DNA of 64,000 nt, from the NCBI GenBank assembly GCA_030847615.1, contig JAUMIR010000001.1, positions 165,451,001-165,515,000 of the forward strand, read 5' to 3'. This DNA comes from Gambelia wislizenii. Taxonomy: Eukaryota; Chordata; Lepidosauria; Squamata; Crotaphytidae. Below the pieces are notes generated by a model. That model ran no database searches and was not told the origin of the DNA. It saw nothing but the letters and a program-made list of their open reading frames with translations. The translations under genes were made by a program, and so were the position numbers. Every line of letters begins with the position of its first letter. The stretch's first letter is position 1. Positions 43,515 through 54,949 of this stretch are shown piece by piece.

Positions 43515-43655
43515 TTTTCTTTTATCTAACCTGAATCTTTCACCATTCAGCTTTGAAATGTAACCCCGAACTCTAGTATTAGTGAAAGAGATAACTATCT
43601 TCACTTCGAGTCTAATTTTATATCTCTCTGTTATGTCTTCCCTTACTTTTCTCCA
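43515..43655 (-). mobile_element. CR1-clade LINE 3' region, right piece
   Basis: Inverted, it reads ACTAGAGTTCGGGGTTACA, AAGCTGAATGGTGAAAGATT CAGGTTAGATAAAAGAAAAT, matching the conserved CR1 RT/3' text (AGATTCAGGACAGATAAAAG). Continues 43,252. Confidence 0.7.
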
Positions 43656-45547
43656 CCTCTTAGCCCAACTTTTAAAGGAGCTGTCCAAAGTGCTGAACCC
43701 AGGCTCCAAAAATACATTCAGCACCCTAGGGAAGTCCTTTAAAATTCAAATTAAAACTCAAGAGTACTTTCAGTACCCAGCTGACATGGAAGACACCAGC
43801 TGCTAGTGGTGCAGAACAAGTCCTTCTACAAATAAATAACATCCAGCAATTAATGCTCAATCATTATTTATGTTCTTCCAACCAGTAATTTTGCATTCTG
43901 GTTTGAGGGGCAGACATATTCTAAGAAAAGCCATTAAGTATTATACTGAATATAATTTCAGAAATGATTTGAATTATTGAAAAACAATTGAGAAACACTG
44001 AAAAAATGACTGTGCAGTAAAAAACTCTAATTTTCCCAGTGAACGGCAAGAGACAATATGCCATGTTTACGTCAAGGCAGTAGCACAACAATATAATTTA
44101 CAGTGCAACCCTACACAAGTTTACTACAAAATAAGTCCTATTGTCATTAATGGAGCTTATTTCCAGGGACGTATGCATAGAATTTCAGCTTCAATCTTTC
44201 ATCCACACTTAGTATTTAGTATAATTAGAACAGAATGCTATATCCCCAAGATCAGACATTTTATTCCCATGAATTAAAATCTTTATAACCATAACAGATA
44301 AGCATGGTGAAATCTTTCCCAACTAAACTTAACAGTGCTCTGAAAGTTTGAGTCCTCCATTATTTGAAGATTATTTTGATTCTAAGCAACATTCCCCAAC
44401 ATTTTCATCAAAACTTTCATGAACAACATGAAGCACAAGAAATTTGGCATCAACAGTACCAGCAGCCTAAACAGAATGTGATGTTAGAAGCGGAAGGGTA
44501 GCTATTGTGGAGGGGGAGCATGAGGCAATTACCCAACACCCTCAATGCTAAAATGATAAATTTTAGATTTCCTTTGGAAACCAGGAAATGACAGTCAACC
44601 CGTGCACAATCGGACAGGAAAAAGGGCCTCAGAATATACAAGGCATCCTAAGCTTTGTTCAGAAAAAAATAAATTCTGTGAGCCACTTAATAACTCAAAT
44701 GTTCTTCTTCCCTGTACTCTGTCCCCCCCTTTCACTACAACTCACTTCCCAATCAGTTAATTAGTTGCTGTTCTCACAGACAATACAGACTAAATTTTAG
44801 AATTTAGGATTCATTTTCCATCCCTACCTGTGGCACTAGTAAAAAGGCACAGTAGAGCTTTGCCATGGTTCCACTGCATCCCAACAGATCCTACAAGAAA
44901 GAAGCAGTGAAACGGTACTGGTAGATGTGATATTTGTGGCAGACCCATTCCTTGATTCACACCAGGTTTGTTAGTATTTCCTGGCCACAACAGGCCACAA
45001 CAAACAACCAAGTTGCCCTTTCTGCTGAACCCAACATACTTCTAGATCCACTGTTTTTAAAATTATTGTTTGTTATTTCACTTTTTTCTTGTTCTATTCT
45101 ACATTAAACTAATTTTTAAAAAACTGTAACATGAACCTTGTAGCTAAACACCTCCTCAATAAAGATAAATATCTTTTTAATTTTTTAAAAAATGATAGCC
45201 CATTCCATATTTCTGACTGGTCTGTGAAGGAAAGTACATTTGCCTGTGGCCTTAGTCAGGGAAGGCACCATAGAAGAATGAAGCTCACTGAGTTTAATAT
45301 GAATATGAATATTTGCTGCCAGAAGTCCTAAACACAACAGTAGGATATCATCTGCTTATCTAAAAGCTCCTGAATCTGGCTTTTTATTATTGGCACATCA
45401 GCCTTTCTCTGTTTTCCCTGTGATTCTTTCTATGAGTCTTTCCCCAGCTGCTCAGAATTCACTATTCTTCATTTTGTCAGTTCACCTTACTGCTTTTCAT
45501 CCCTGCTTTAGAACTGATTCCACATTGCCTTTATCACAGACCTGTTT
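43656..45547. other. Gene-free sequence with one foldback remnant
   Basis: 44,100-44,175 carries GTGCAACCCTACACAAGTTT ACTAC and CCTATTGTCATTAATGGAGC, the short foldback family also seen at 13.5, 33.8 and 54.0 kb. A GAGCTGTCCAAAGTGCTGAA phrase at 43,679 recurs at 57,299. No coding evidence. Confidence 0.5.
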
Positions 45548-45745
45548 CCATTTAGGAGAAAGTTTAGTGGTAAAGCATATATGTTTCATGCCAAAGGTCC
45601 CAATTTCAGATCCTGACATTATCAATTAATGGGACTGGGGAATGCAAAACTGGGAAAGAACTTGGCCTAAGACCTCAGATAATTGCTGCTAGTCAAAACA
45701 GATGGTGCTCTAGATGGATCAAGGCAGCTTCATTTGTTCTACTAA
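45548..45745 (+). mobile_element. tRNA-headed SINE
   Basis: The head GTTTAGTGGTAAAGCATATA keeps an A-box shape, and GGTCCCAATTTCAGATCC (about 45,595-45,613) a decayed B box, as in tRNA-derived SINEs. The body follows with AAGACCTCAGATAATTGCTG CTAGTC and ends with TAGATGGATCAAGGCAGCTT. This is RNA polymerase III-type SINE structure, too diverged to be an active tRNA gene. Confidence 0.68.
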
Positions 45746-46402
45746 CACCTGGCTTGACAACAGTCCATGTGAAAGAGATCTAGAAGTCTTAGTAGAGCAC
45801 AGGCTGAACATGAATGAATAGTGTGATGCGGCAGCTAAAAAGTCAATGAGATTCTGGGCTGCATCAATAGGAGTATTGTGTCTAGATTGAGCAATGTAAT
45901 AGTACCACTCTATTCTGCTTTGCTCAGACCTCACCTGGAATATTGTGTCCGGTTCTGTGTATTGCAATTCAAGAGGGATATTGACAAGCTGGAACATGTC
46001 CAGAGGAGGGCAACCAAAATGGTGAAATCCCTGGAAGCCATGCCCTATGAGGAGTGGCTTAGGGAGCTGGGCATGTTTAGCCTGGGAAGAGAAAGCTAAG
46101 AGGGGAGAAGATAGCCATGTTTAAATATTTGAAGGGATGTCATACTGAGGATGGAGCAAGCTTGTTTTCTGCTGCTCCAGAGACTAGGACATGGAGCAAT
46201 GGACTCAAACTACAGGAAAAGAGATTCCACCTAAACATTAGGAAGAAATTACTGACAGTTAAGAGCTGTTTGACAGTGGAATGTGCTGCCTTGGAGGCTG
46301 GATGGCCATCTGTCAGGAGTGCTTTGTTTGTGTATTTCTGCAAGGCAGAGGGTTGGACTGGATGGCACTCGTGGTCTCTTCCAGTTTTATGATTCTATAA
46401 GC
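45746..46402 (+). pseudogene. CR1 LINE RT C-terminal part and 3' end
   Basis: Frames 45,878-46,099 and 46,117-46,392 encode [54 protein letters not shown], then FKYLKGCHTEDGASLFSAAP and RFHLNIRKKLLTVK. The first part (CERDLEVLVEHRLNMNE-like) is at 45,770-45,830. A block encoding part of the SLEVFKQR stretch is missing near 46,293. The 3' end TGGTCTCTTCCAGTTTTATG ATTCTATAA closes the element. Confidence 0.88.
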
Positions 46403-47274
46403 ACCATCCATAAGTATAAAAAATACTCTCCAGACCCCACGTTGCACCAGGGACTAGATCTAGTTGTGTTGCATAAGCACCTGCCTCTGATCTAATAATG
46501 TAAATCTTATTTTATTCCTGTATGAAATAATTTCAGCAGTTTTCATTCCTTGAAAATATAATAGTTTCTGAGCAATTGTCAAGCATTATTCATACTTCAG
46601 GACTTTGTTGGGGAAATTTATTTGTGCAAAAATCCACATATTTTTCAAGTTCAGAGAACATATTCTGGGGCAGAATTTTTTTTTTTTTTTTTTGCATATA
46701 CACTCACTACTAATACACTAAAATATTGTGGGGGTTTCTTTCCTTGCAGAAGGTACATGCAAGAAAACTACATGTAGTATTTCTGCACAAGAATCTCTGT
46801 GTTTATGCACACAGTTTGTATAACACATGTTTTCTACCCCAAACATGCTATCTGTGCAGGAGAGCAACATCTATTCCTGTGCAAAATGAATTTCCACAGT
46901 GAAATCCCAAAATGTGAAGAATTTCACAGCTGATCTCCTTTTCCTATGTAGGGTATCTCACATGTTGAGATGTCTTTTTAAAATTAAGGCTGCAATAATT
47001 AGAAAATATTCTTCACATACATACTCTGGTCTAATTCCCAGGCATGGCAAGGGGATATTCTGCCCTGTTTATCAGGCATGCCATGCCCATCATCCTTGTA
47101 AGAAACTATGCTTTGGGAGCTCCTATACAGTCATCATGCTAACATCTGCAGCATATATGAACGCTCCAGATAGCCCATAGAATGTTGAATATGTCTGCCC
47201 CCTTTCCTTCCCACTACAGACATATTAACATAGTTTTCCAGAAGCCAGGATAAGCTCGAGACACTGGTGTCAAT
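46403..47274. other. Gene-free sequence
   Basis: A poly-T tract at 46,677-46,694. Nothing else recognised. Confidence 0.5.
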
Positions 47275-47442
47275 GATATATTTATTACTAATTTGCTAGC
47301 TTTTCTTCCAGTGGACTCAATGCAGCATACACAGGTCCCCTTCCTCATTAAATTGTGAGGTAGGTGACTGTCCCAAGATCACCCAATCAGTTTCCCAAGC
47401 TCCTGTCCAACACTGTAACCACCATATCCACTAGCTTTGCAC
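47275..47442 (-). mobile_element. tRNA-related SINE, inverted, with L2-type tail
   Basis: Inverted, it reads TGGTGGTTACAGTGTTGGAC AGGAGCTTGGGAAAC, then GGGTGATCTTGGGACAGTCA CCTACCTCACA and a 3' TGCATTGAGTCCACTGGAAG A. This follows the reptile SINE pattern of a GTGGTTA..GTGTTGGACTA head, a GACCTTGGGC..GTCAC middle and an L2-like 3' end. Confidence 0.65.
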
Positions 47443-47656
47443 ACAAGGTAAATCTGGTAAATGCTGAGGAGCAAATATCACTTGTTGCTTCTAAGATCAC
47501 AGTACCCAACTGACTCAGTCAGCTGCAGTATTCATATAGCAATGTGTGTGACTGAGCTCTACCTATGTCAAACAGCCATCCATGTAATGATTTGGTACCA
47601 TTTTGATGAGCTTAGCAGTATCTGCCACTCTTTTCTCAAGCTGGAATAGTATTGTA

Positions 47657-47887
47657 CAGTTGTCCCTCCACATTCACGGATTTGACATTCACGGATTTGA
47701 GTATTCACGGCTTGAAAAATATTCTTAAAAAAATAACAATCCTAATAGTAAACCTTGATTTTGCCATCTTATATAAGGGACACCATTTTGCTCTGCCATT
47801 GCATATAATGGGACTTGAGTATTCACGGATTTGGGTATTCACGGGGGGTCCTGGAACCAAACCCCAGCGAATGTGAAGGGACAACTG
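47657..47887. mobile_element. Tigger/pogo-like MITE (231 bp)
   Basis: Left end CAGTTGTCCCTCCACATTCA after TA; right end, inverted, CAGTTGTCCCTTCACATTCG before TA (47,888-47,889). ATTCACGGATTTG occurs repeatedly near the ends, making direct subterminal repeats. One of the best-preserved copies, with both TA flanks intact. Confidence 0.87.
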
Positions 47888-47889
47888 TA

Positions 47890-50889
47890 CTTTAATTGCT
47901 ACACAGCAAACAGAAGTAGCAAATGCTTGCTTTCATGAGTTGATTCTGTCAGAAAACGGGGAAATTTTCTGAAGATAATCTTTTAGTTGAGAAAACATTG
48001 TAGACATAACTGTGCTCTACATTATATGCCAATAAGATAAATTAAGAAGCAAAGACCTTTACATGACTGGTGGGACATTTGCCAAGCCTTCAGGGTGAAA
48101 CACAAATGTGAAACTAATGAAGGGTAAGTATACTTAACAATAATCTATACATTTAACAATTTAAAATCATTACCTTATTTAATCTTCTTGTGAGCCTTAA
48201 ATGTGCTGTCAGATGAAGGAATGGTTTATGGGATTAGCTCTAAAGACTGCTTTGTACTTTATGAGTTCAGATTGCTATAAAGAGTTACGCCAACTGTATT
48301 GGCTGAGGTTAGGAGTTACCCAGTTTTGTACTTATAGTACTGTACTTCTTTATGGTCTCAGGTTTCTCTAACTGTATGCTTTAAACTCTCTACTTGATAG
48401 ACATTTTTACCACTTGGGATTCCCCCCCCCCCAATTTTTGAAGTGTTAACATTCATAATGCAACAAAACAGTACTCACACGCTTCCAGGTATTTTATGTT
48501 ATCAGAGGATGAATGCTCTCAAACAAATTTGTTGTTTGATCCTCTCCACAGAGCAACAAGAGAGCTTCTTTTCCTGCTTCTCCTCCTTTTACTAGTACCT
48601 TATCTTTTATTACAGATCGTGTTATTCATATTTTTCAGTCAACATCTGCTTCTATGGTATGAAACACAACATATAATTCCTCATTCTAGTAATACAAAAT
48701 GTGACAAATTAAGCAGTAGATTTACTACCAGAAAAGGAAAGGTAGTTTCACCTTGGGGTGGTCAGGGCAGCTAGACTTTTAACAGCTGAGCAGTAGAAAT
48801 AATTTCAGAATGACAAACTATAACTGCTGAAATTTCTTCTTCTGCACAAGCACTAAAACTGCAGGAGCCCTCTTTCCAATTTTCCATCTGCCTACCCTAC
48901 TTCATGTACAGAGAAAACCTTGTCTTGGGTGAGACAACTGCTGCTGGTTTGTCTAGCCAACTATTTATTCTCCAGTGCAGTGGTAATTGGTGGCTCCTAT
49001 GTCAGTGGGGTGGTGAAACTGCTTCAGGTTTCCATCTGAATTCTAAAGGTGCTTTCCAAGGTGCTCTACATCTCAGACAGTTCCTTTAAAGTTTAGACTA
49101 TACAGACCAGATTCACCATCCCATTAACACGAGAGTTACGAACCACAACTGCTCCAGTGATTGGATGACTCAACCTAAGATCTCAAGCAAAGGTGGCTCC
49201 TAGCTCTGCTACCTAATGATGCTAGTGATGGAACTAGCTAGTGATGGAGCTGATTCTTTACTTGCTCTAGCAGTTAAAGTTTGCAATAAATTAATACATT
49301 TATTAACAGGAAAGTTCTTCAGGTCCAGATAACCACATGGAGATGGAAGGGAATGAACCTGCTTGGTACTCTGAGCTCAATGCCACAGCCTCAAAGATGT
49401 TGGGTCTAATTTTAATGAAAATGTACACATGTGTCAATGACTCATGGATTCCATATATGCTGCTCCATTAAATATCCATTTTAAAAACCAGAGCATGAAG
49501 ATTTACATGATTTGGGGGCTTTACCCTCCTCTATTTCCCCCTTCTATATTCTTCCTAAGATAGTAAGAGGGTCTTCATCTTCAGCAGTGAAAGGGACGAC
49601 CTCAGAAGGTGGTAGACTCTCTCTGTTGTACCTTTGTATACAGAGGCTATATGGTCACCTCTCTTCCCTTCCAGCACTATGATTCCTTGCCCCATTTAAT
49701 ACCTGACAAGCATCTGTTTATCCTCCTATAAGTATATAGTCTTATGGGAATGATGTAACACAGTTCCATTATTTAAAAATGCTACAATCCATTTTTAAAC
49801 ATTTTAAAATGTACAGGATAATACGCTATAGAAGAATGTTTTAAACCTTCAGTGTTATTATATGTGAAATGCATGTGCCAACAATGGACAAATGGAAACA
49901 TTTAGAGAGAGAGAAAAACAAAACACATGATACTTGTTCTATGGATCTATTTTTACTGTGCCCTTTTAAAACTCTCATTAAAAAGTTTTATTAGAAATTA
50001 TAATAAATAACTCTCCAAGAACACAAGTAATGTAATCTGGGGAAGCAGTGCTTATTATTTACAGTAGATAAATAATAGTGGCACATACTTTATTGGGAAA
50101 AAGTTCTGACTACACTAAGAAATAGGAACATACAGTTTCAAAAAGTGAGCTCAGAGAACTGACAAAGCTTACTGAGTGATCTTGGGTAAGTGAGAGGTAG
50201 GTTGATTGTTTGGTGGCTTTCACTACATTCCTAAATCCTTGGAGATTTATTGCTCTGGGTCTTGATGCCCTTTGTCCTTGACTACATTTTCACTGCCTCT
50301 GTTTCAGGCCTATTGATTTGAACAGTGTCCCATGGGATTGGTGGATGTTGCTCAATACATGAGCAGCTATCAGAGTTTATTAATAGATTTATATGCACTT
50401 CAAGGATCTCAGCTGACCTTTTTCCATTACAAGCCTGTGTCACAGTGTCTTAGTATCTAGACATTTAAATCACTTTCCCTTGACTCTATGGGTGTTAGGT
50501 TACTCAGCAGGCTGTGGTGATCTGTATTTTTCCATTTCAAAAGAATTTAGTCTCACTGAATACTGTGAGATGATTGGACAAAGGAAGTGCTAGGCTATCA
50601 ACCTTATCTCCTTTGTAAATGCATGTTTAAAACTGTCTTACATAGAGAAATTTCCTTTCAATATATTTTTTGCCAGAAATTATTTTTAATCATGCTTTCA
50701 AAAAACAGTCTTGGTAGACATTATTTTTTAAAAAATAAATAAATAAGAAGAGGCATGTAACTACAGGTGAAACCTTTACCTTTTACTCTTTTGCATTTTC
50801 TTAACTGCCTGAATATAATGAAGAGATAAAACATCAGGGGGCTGATCAGTGTCTTAGAGCTGTCATATGAAGGCCACATGGAGGTGCTC
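47890..50889. other. Gene-free unique sequence
   Basis: A C-run at 48,422-48,432 only. Open frames are short. The Leu-rich 48,496-48,774 frame lacks any recognisable partner and I treat it as chance. Confidence 0.5.
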
Positions 50890-51015
50890 TATCTCAGCCT
50901 TCCCTCATCTGGTGCCCTCCCATCCATGTCCCATCATTTGTAGTCAATAGGGTCAGTGGCCATGCTGGCCAAGGATGGCAGGAATTTCAGTCCAACACAC
51001 TGGGTTGGGTAAAGC
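50890..51015. repeat. Short palindromic interspersed repeat
   Basis: GTCCCATCATTTGTAGTCAA, GGCCATGCTGGCCAAGGATG GCAGGAATTTCAGTCCAACA follow the family at 10,005-10,125 with a decayed first arm. Confidence 0.55.
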
Positions 51016-51227
51016 AGATTGTTCTGTGTGAACCTGCCAAGCCAACACATGGAACTGATTCCACAAAGAGTTGTTTAAAGGCTTGCTTGTGACAACATGC
51101 TTGTGACAACATATTATCTAAGGAGGAGGGGTTCCTGCTGGGAGGGAGTCACTGATTTGGTCAGAGGAGGAGCTAGCCATCTCTAGCTCTAAATAGTTGC
51201 TCTCACACTCTGCACAAGCTAAGCTTG

Positions 51228-51426
51228 CTATTATGTAGCTTCAAATCAACACTGACTTATGGAGACCCATCATAGAGTTTCTGTGGCAAGAGTATTCTGG
51301 GAAAGGTTTGCCATTGTCTTCCTCTGAGACTGAGAGAATGTGACTTACCCAAGGTCACCCAGTGGGTTTCCACTCTAGCTTCCCAGAGTCATAGTATAAC
51401 AGTCAAACCACTACACCATGCTGCAT
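51228..51426 (-). mobile_element. Sauria-type tRNA-derived SINE, near full length
   Basis: Inverted, it begins GCAGCATGGTGTAGTGGTTT GACTGTTATACTATGACTCT (A-box region), then CCACTGGGTGACCTTGGGTA AGTCACATTCTCTCAGTCTC AGAGGAAGACAATGGCAAAC C, and ends near TAAGTCAGTGTTGATTTGAA G. The B-box region (expected GGTTCGAATCC) is shortened to CTAGAGTGG. Order and wording match Sauria SINEs; the ACAACA tail is absent. Confidence 0.82.
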
Positions 51427-51429
51427 GAG

Positions 51430-52350
51430 ATGAACAGGAACTAGTAAGCTGGCAGCCGGGACTCACCTGGCAGCCGCATTTGCAGCCGGTGTCGCCCCCG
51501 CCACCCGGAACAGCCGCGTGGCCGGCATGGGCGCTGCCATGCCGGCCGTCCTCTCCCCAGCCTGCTCTGGCAGGCAGGGAAGAGGATCCAAGGATGGCCA
51601 ATCGGGTGGAGGTTGCTCCTACCCAATTGGCTGGCTCGCTTCTCCAGCGACCAATCAGGGCCCGCGCTCTGCATGGCTGCTGATTGGCCAGGAGGTGGGG
51701 CTAGTCCCCTCCGTGGTCTGCCAGTCTGGTACTTATTCCCAGCCGGCTCACAGCTCAGGCAGTTGGCTCTTGCGAGCCGAAGACCCACTCACCCACCCAC
51801 TCCTTAGTTACTTGCTTATTGTTAGCTAGTCTTGCTTTGTTATACTATGTACCTTTTTTGTTGCAGCTTTCTGGTTGAGTGGTGGGCATGAGTTTTGTCC
51901 CGTCTGGGGGGGGGTGTTGGGAGTTACTGGATGGTTGGCCAGGTCCTGGGCCTGGACCTCCTCTGGGCAGCTCCCTCCCCAGGGGGATATCATCAGGCAC
52001 ATGGATCAGTCACGTGATCTCCTCATGTTTGCTTCCGGGCACGCGACCCAACACATGACATGGTCTCACGGCCAGGCACGTGTTCGGTCACATGATTCCC
52101 ACGTGGCCTGGGTTTAGGTCCGCCTTTTAGGACTTGGTTTGGCCCAGGCAGGTTGAGGGCCCTCATCCTGCCACAGTAAACTCATGCCCAGACCAACCTC
52201 CAACATCTATCACCAAACAGAAAATTGTGGCCCTTCCGCCAATTATCCTTTTACTTCTCTATAATAAATTCCTTTGTGCATGTTATATCTGTGTGTGTAT
52301 CCTTGTGGGCAGGACCGGGGGGCGGGGGGGCTCCTCGACACTCGGTCGCA
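51430..52350. promoter_or_regulatory. GC-rich promoter- or LTR-like island
   Basis: This 0.9-kb block stands out as GC-rich against AT-rich flanks. Four CCAAT/ATTGG boxes lie at about 51,597, 51,629, 51,651 and 51,684. A perfect 11-bp inverted repeat GGCCGGCATGG/CCATGCCGGCC sits at 51,520-51,547. Six CACRTG E-boxes occur within 108 bp (51,998-52,105). An AATAAA at 52,263 is followed by a GT-rich stretch (52,275-52,303), which could be a polyadenylation site. A CCAAT cluster, transcribed-like middle and polyadenylation signal fit a solo LTR or a retroelement 5' region; a CpG promoter of an unseen transcript is the alternative. Clear TG...CA ends and target duplication were not found. Confidence 0.4.
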
Positions 52351-52451
52351 AATAGGGAGCATACATGTGGCTTTTGTCATGGGCATTTAGCAGTTGAGTT
52401 TAAGGGAGAGGTCCAGAGTGTTGTCTTATTGCCTAAATAATTTGAAGAAAC

Positions 52452-52840
52452 ATGGCATTGAGGAAGCTACTGCATCACATTTGTTTTCTGCCTGAGCATG
52501 TAGAAGGACAGAATTGCAACAAGTGCAAGATGGTTACCCCACTGGAAGAGATGATTAAACAGCTTGAATCTCATCTAGCTTCACTGCAGCTCAGCAGGAA
52601 ATGTGAAGATTTTTTTGGATAGAGCAGAGTAGACTGTCCTGGAAGAGTGACAGAGGAGATATGCTTCTGAGGACCAGAAAGACCCCCAAACACAGGAGGC
52701 CAATGCTTCCAAGATTATGAAGCAGAAAAAGGAAAAGGATGAAGCCAAATCAAAGAAGAGGAGAATCAGAGTGAGTGAGAATCAGAGTTCACAGAAGAAA
52801 GATCCTGAGCAGAGTAGTAAAGAGAAATGAGAGCAGAAAG
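52452..52840 (+). pseudogene. Broken coiled-coil ORF, ORF1-like
   Basis: ATG at 52,452 opens a 56-codon frame: MALRKLLHHICFLPEHVEGQ, then a CNKC pair, then MVTPLEEMIKQLESHLASLQ with heptad spacing, then a TAG at 52,620. The frame continues past further stops with YASEDQKDPQTQEANASKIM and a Lys/Glu-rich KQKKEKDEAKSKKRR tail ending at TGA near 52,830. A Cys pair, a short coiled coil and a basic tail are reminiscent of ORF1 proteins of CR1/L2-type LINEs or of gag-like proteins; I cannot decide. It follows the GC-rich island by about 100 bp, so both may be parts of one decayed retroelement. Confidence 0.45.
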
Positions 52841-53100
52841 CTATTGGGAAAGTACATGAAGAGCTTTAAAATATAAAAACAAGAATTGTATTGGGTCATA
52901 AAAAGAATGGGCAACCCCTGAAGGAATATTCTACTTTTAATGTTCCTTCATTAGTCACCCATTCCTTTGACACAGTTGATCATATCACAGGTGTGACATG
53001 ATCAAAATGATGGGCAAAAAAGATAGTCTTAGCAGGATAATGTTAAGTTGAAACCAAGGTATTAAGCTGAGTTAATGGAAGACCACTCAAAAGAGGATAA

Positions 53101-53332
53101 CAGTGGGCCCCCAGTATTCACTGGGGTTTGGTTCCAGGTCCTCCCGTGGATACCAAAATCTGTGGCTGCTCAGGTCCCATTATATAGAATGGTGTAGTAA
53201 AACGGTGTCCATTATATAAAATGGTGGATAGCAAGGTTTGCTTTTTGGATTCCACCAACCCCCCTGAATAATTTTGAACCATGGTTGGTTGAATCTATAG
53301 ATGCAGAACCCATGGATATGGAAGACCAACTG
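53101..53332. mobile_element. Tigger/pogo-like MITE (232 bp)
   Basis: Left end CAGTGGGCCCCCAGTATTCA; right end, inverted, CAGTTGGTCTTCCATATCCA before TA. Interior GGTTTGGTTCCAGGTCCTCC and AGCAAGGTTTGCTTTTTGG place it with the 29.6-, 32.3- and 63.5-kb copies. The ATGGTG/AAAATGGTG region is partly duplicated. Confidence 0.8.
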
Positions 53333-53334
53333 TA

Positions 53335-54949
53335 TAATAATGAAGACGGGAAATTCTTGCAAACTTGATCAGGAGGGCTTTAAACTGAAACCCACAGGCC
53401 CCTGAGGAGATGAAACCAGGCAGAGAAGCTTCAAGGAAACATTAATCTTAACAACCACTATGTTCTTCCTGTCCTCTGTTCTATCTCCCTTCCTGTAATG
53501 CTTCAGGAGCAATTCACTGCTCAGGTAGTGAGTCAAGCAAAAGGTTAAGAAAGTCACCATGCCTGTGTACTGGGAAGAGAGATGGAGTTGTTGCAGCATT
53601 TCACCCAATAATGCCATGATTTTAATTCCTCCCACCCACAGGAAATTCCTGCTCCTCTACTGCTTCTTCTGGATTTTTGTTGCTTTTGATTTAGCTCTAT
53701 GGACCCGCTTGGAATTATTTTATTCAGAGTGATCCCTTTATAAGAAAGTGAAACAAGAACCACGCCAAGCAGACTCAGAGACTGTTTGTGTGTGTGTGAG
53801 AGAGAGTGTGTGGGGAGAGGGAGAGAGAGAGAATGAACAGCATCTTCTCTCCCCCCATACTTCTCCTCTATCAGGAAGAAGCATTTTTTTAACCTTTTCA
53901 TTTACCTTAAAAAGCCAGAAGCTCTTAACAGCTTTTTGAAAAGTTTTTTAAAGTCAGACTTAAGTACTTGGAATGAAGAAGAGAAAACAATGCCAAACCA
54001 TGTGTTTACTCAGAAGCAAGCCCCGCTGTGTTCAATGAAATACACACCCAAGGACATGTGTACAGGGCTGCAACCAAAGACAGCATTTTGATCAGGTTAA
54101 TGGCAAACAAAGCAGCAGTTCTGATACCCCAGAGTAGCAGACAGTCTGTAGAATAAAAGGAGGCAGCTATCCCTGTATTCAAATACACTCTTGATCCATC
54201 ATTTTGCCCCTTCAGAGTTAGGGCACTTTCAAACTACACAATTGTAGCACTTTGATTCCACATTAACTAACATGGAAACACCCTGTGAAGTCCTGGGATT
54301 TCTAACTTGGTGATGTACTACAGTTCTTTGAAAGAGAAGTCTAAATACGTCTCTGTAAACTACAAATCTCAGGATTCATTGGATGGAACCATGGCAATGT
54401 ATTATAATTGTGTTATAGTTATGTAGTGTAAAAGGGTCCTTAGCTCATTGTGAATTTCTCTTGAGCAACAATGCTTAAGTTCTTTCCTTGCTTCCTTGTA
54501 TGTCCCATTGCACAAAGTATGAATGACTACTAAAGGGTGCACATGTACAGACAGGATCGGGCTGCAAGACAGCCACCCTGACTTTTGACGAAATAGTACC
54601 TTTACATTCCCAGGGATACTTTTATTTTCTTTCCTTGATGGCATGATGAGGCTATGGCGCCACACTGGGCAAAAGCAGCTGTGTACTCTCACACCTCATG
54701 TCCCCAATTCTTCTATACCTCTTTCTTTTCTGGTTGCCATCACCAAGTCAGGGTACGTAGCCAATACACCATTTTGTGTTGAATGGCTGCACAAAGGAAG
54801 AGGAGAAGGAACCAACCAGCTGGACAAGAATGTCCCCCAACACTCCCAAAAATGAATGGGAAGAAACCTCTAACAAGTAGGGGAAGGGCATTCCCATCTA
54901 AAAAGGGGGACCTGAAAGACCATTAAGTCCAAGATGTAAACTTACATTG
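53335..54949. other. Gene-free sequence
   Basis: GT/GA-rich simple repeat at 53,784-53,833. Foldback-family piece at 54,008-54,075 (TTACTCAGAAGCAAGCCCCG). Nothing else recognised. Confidence 0.5.

Noticed and set aside
48496..48774. Leu-rich 92-codon frame as a small membrane protein
   Set aside because: No conserved features, no supporting context; likely chance.
51228..51426. A functional tRNA gene
   Set aside because: A-box-like and clover-leaf-like pieces belong to a SINE; the B box is damaged and no full clover-leaf is visible.
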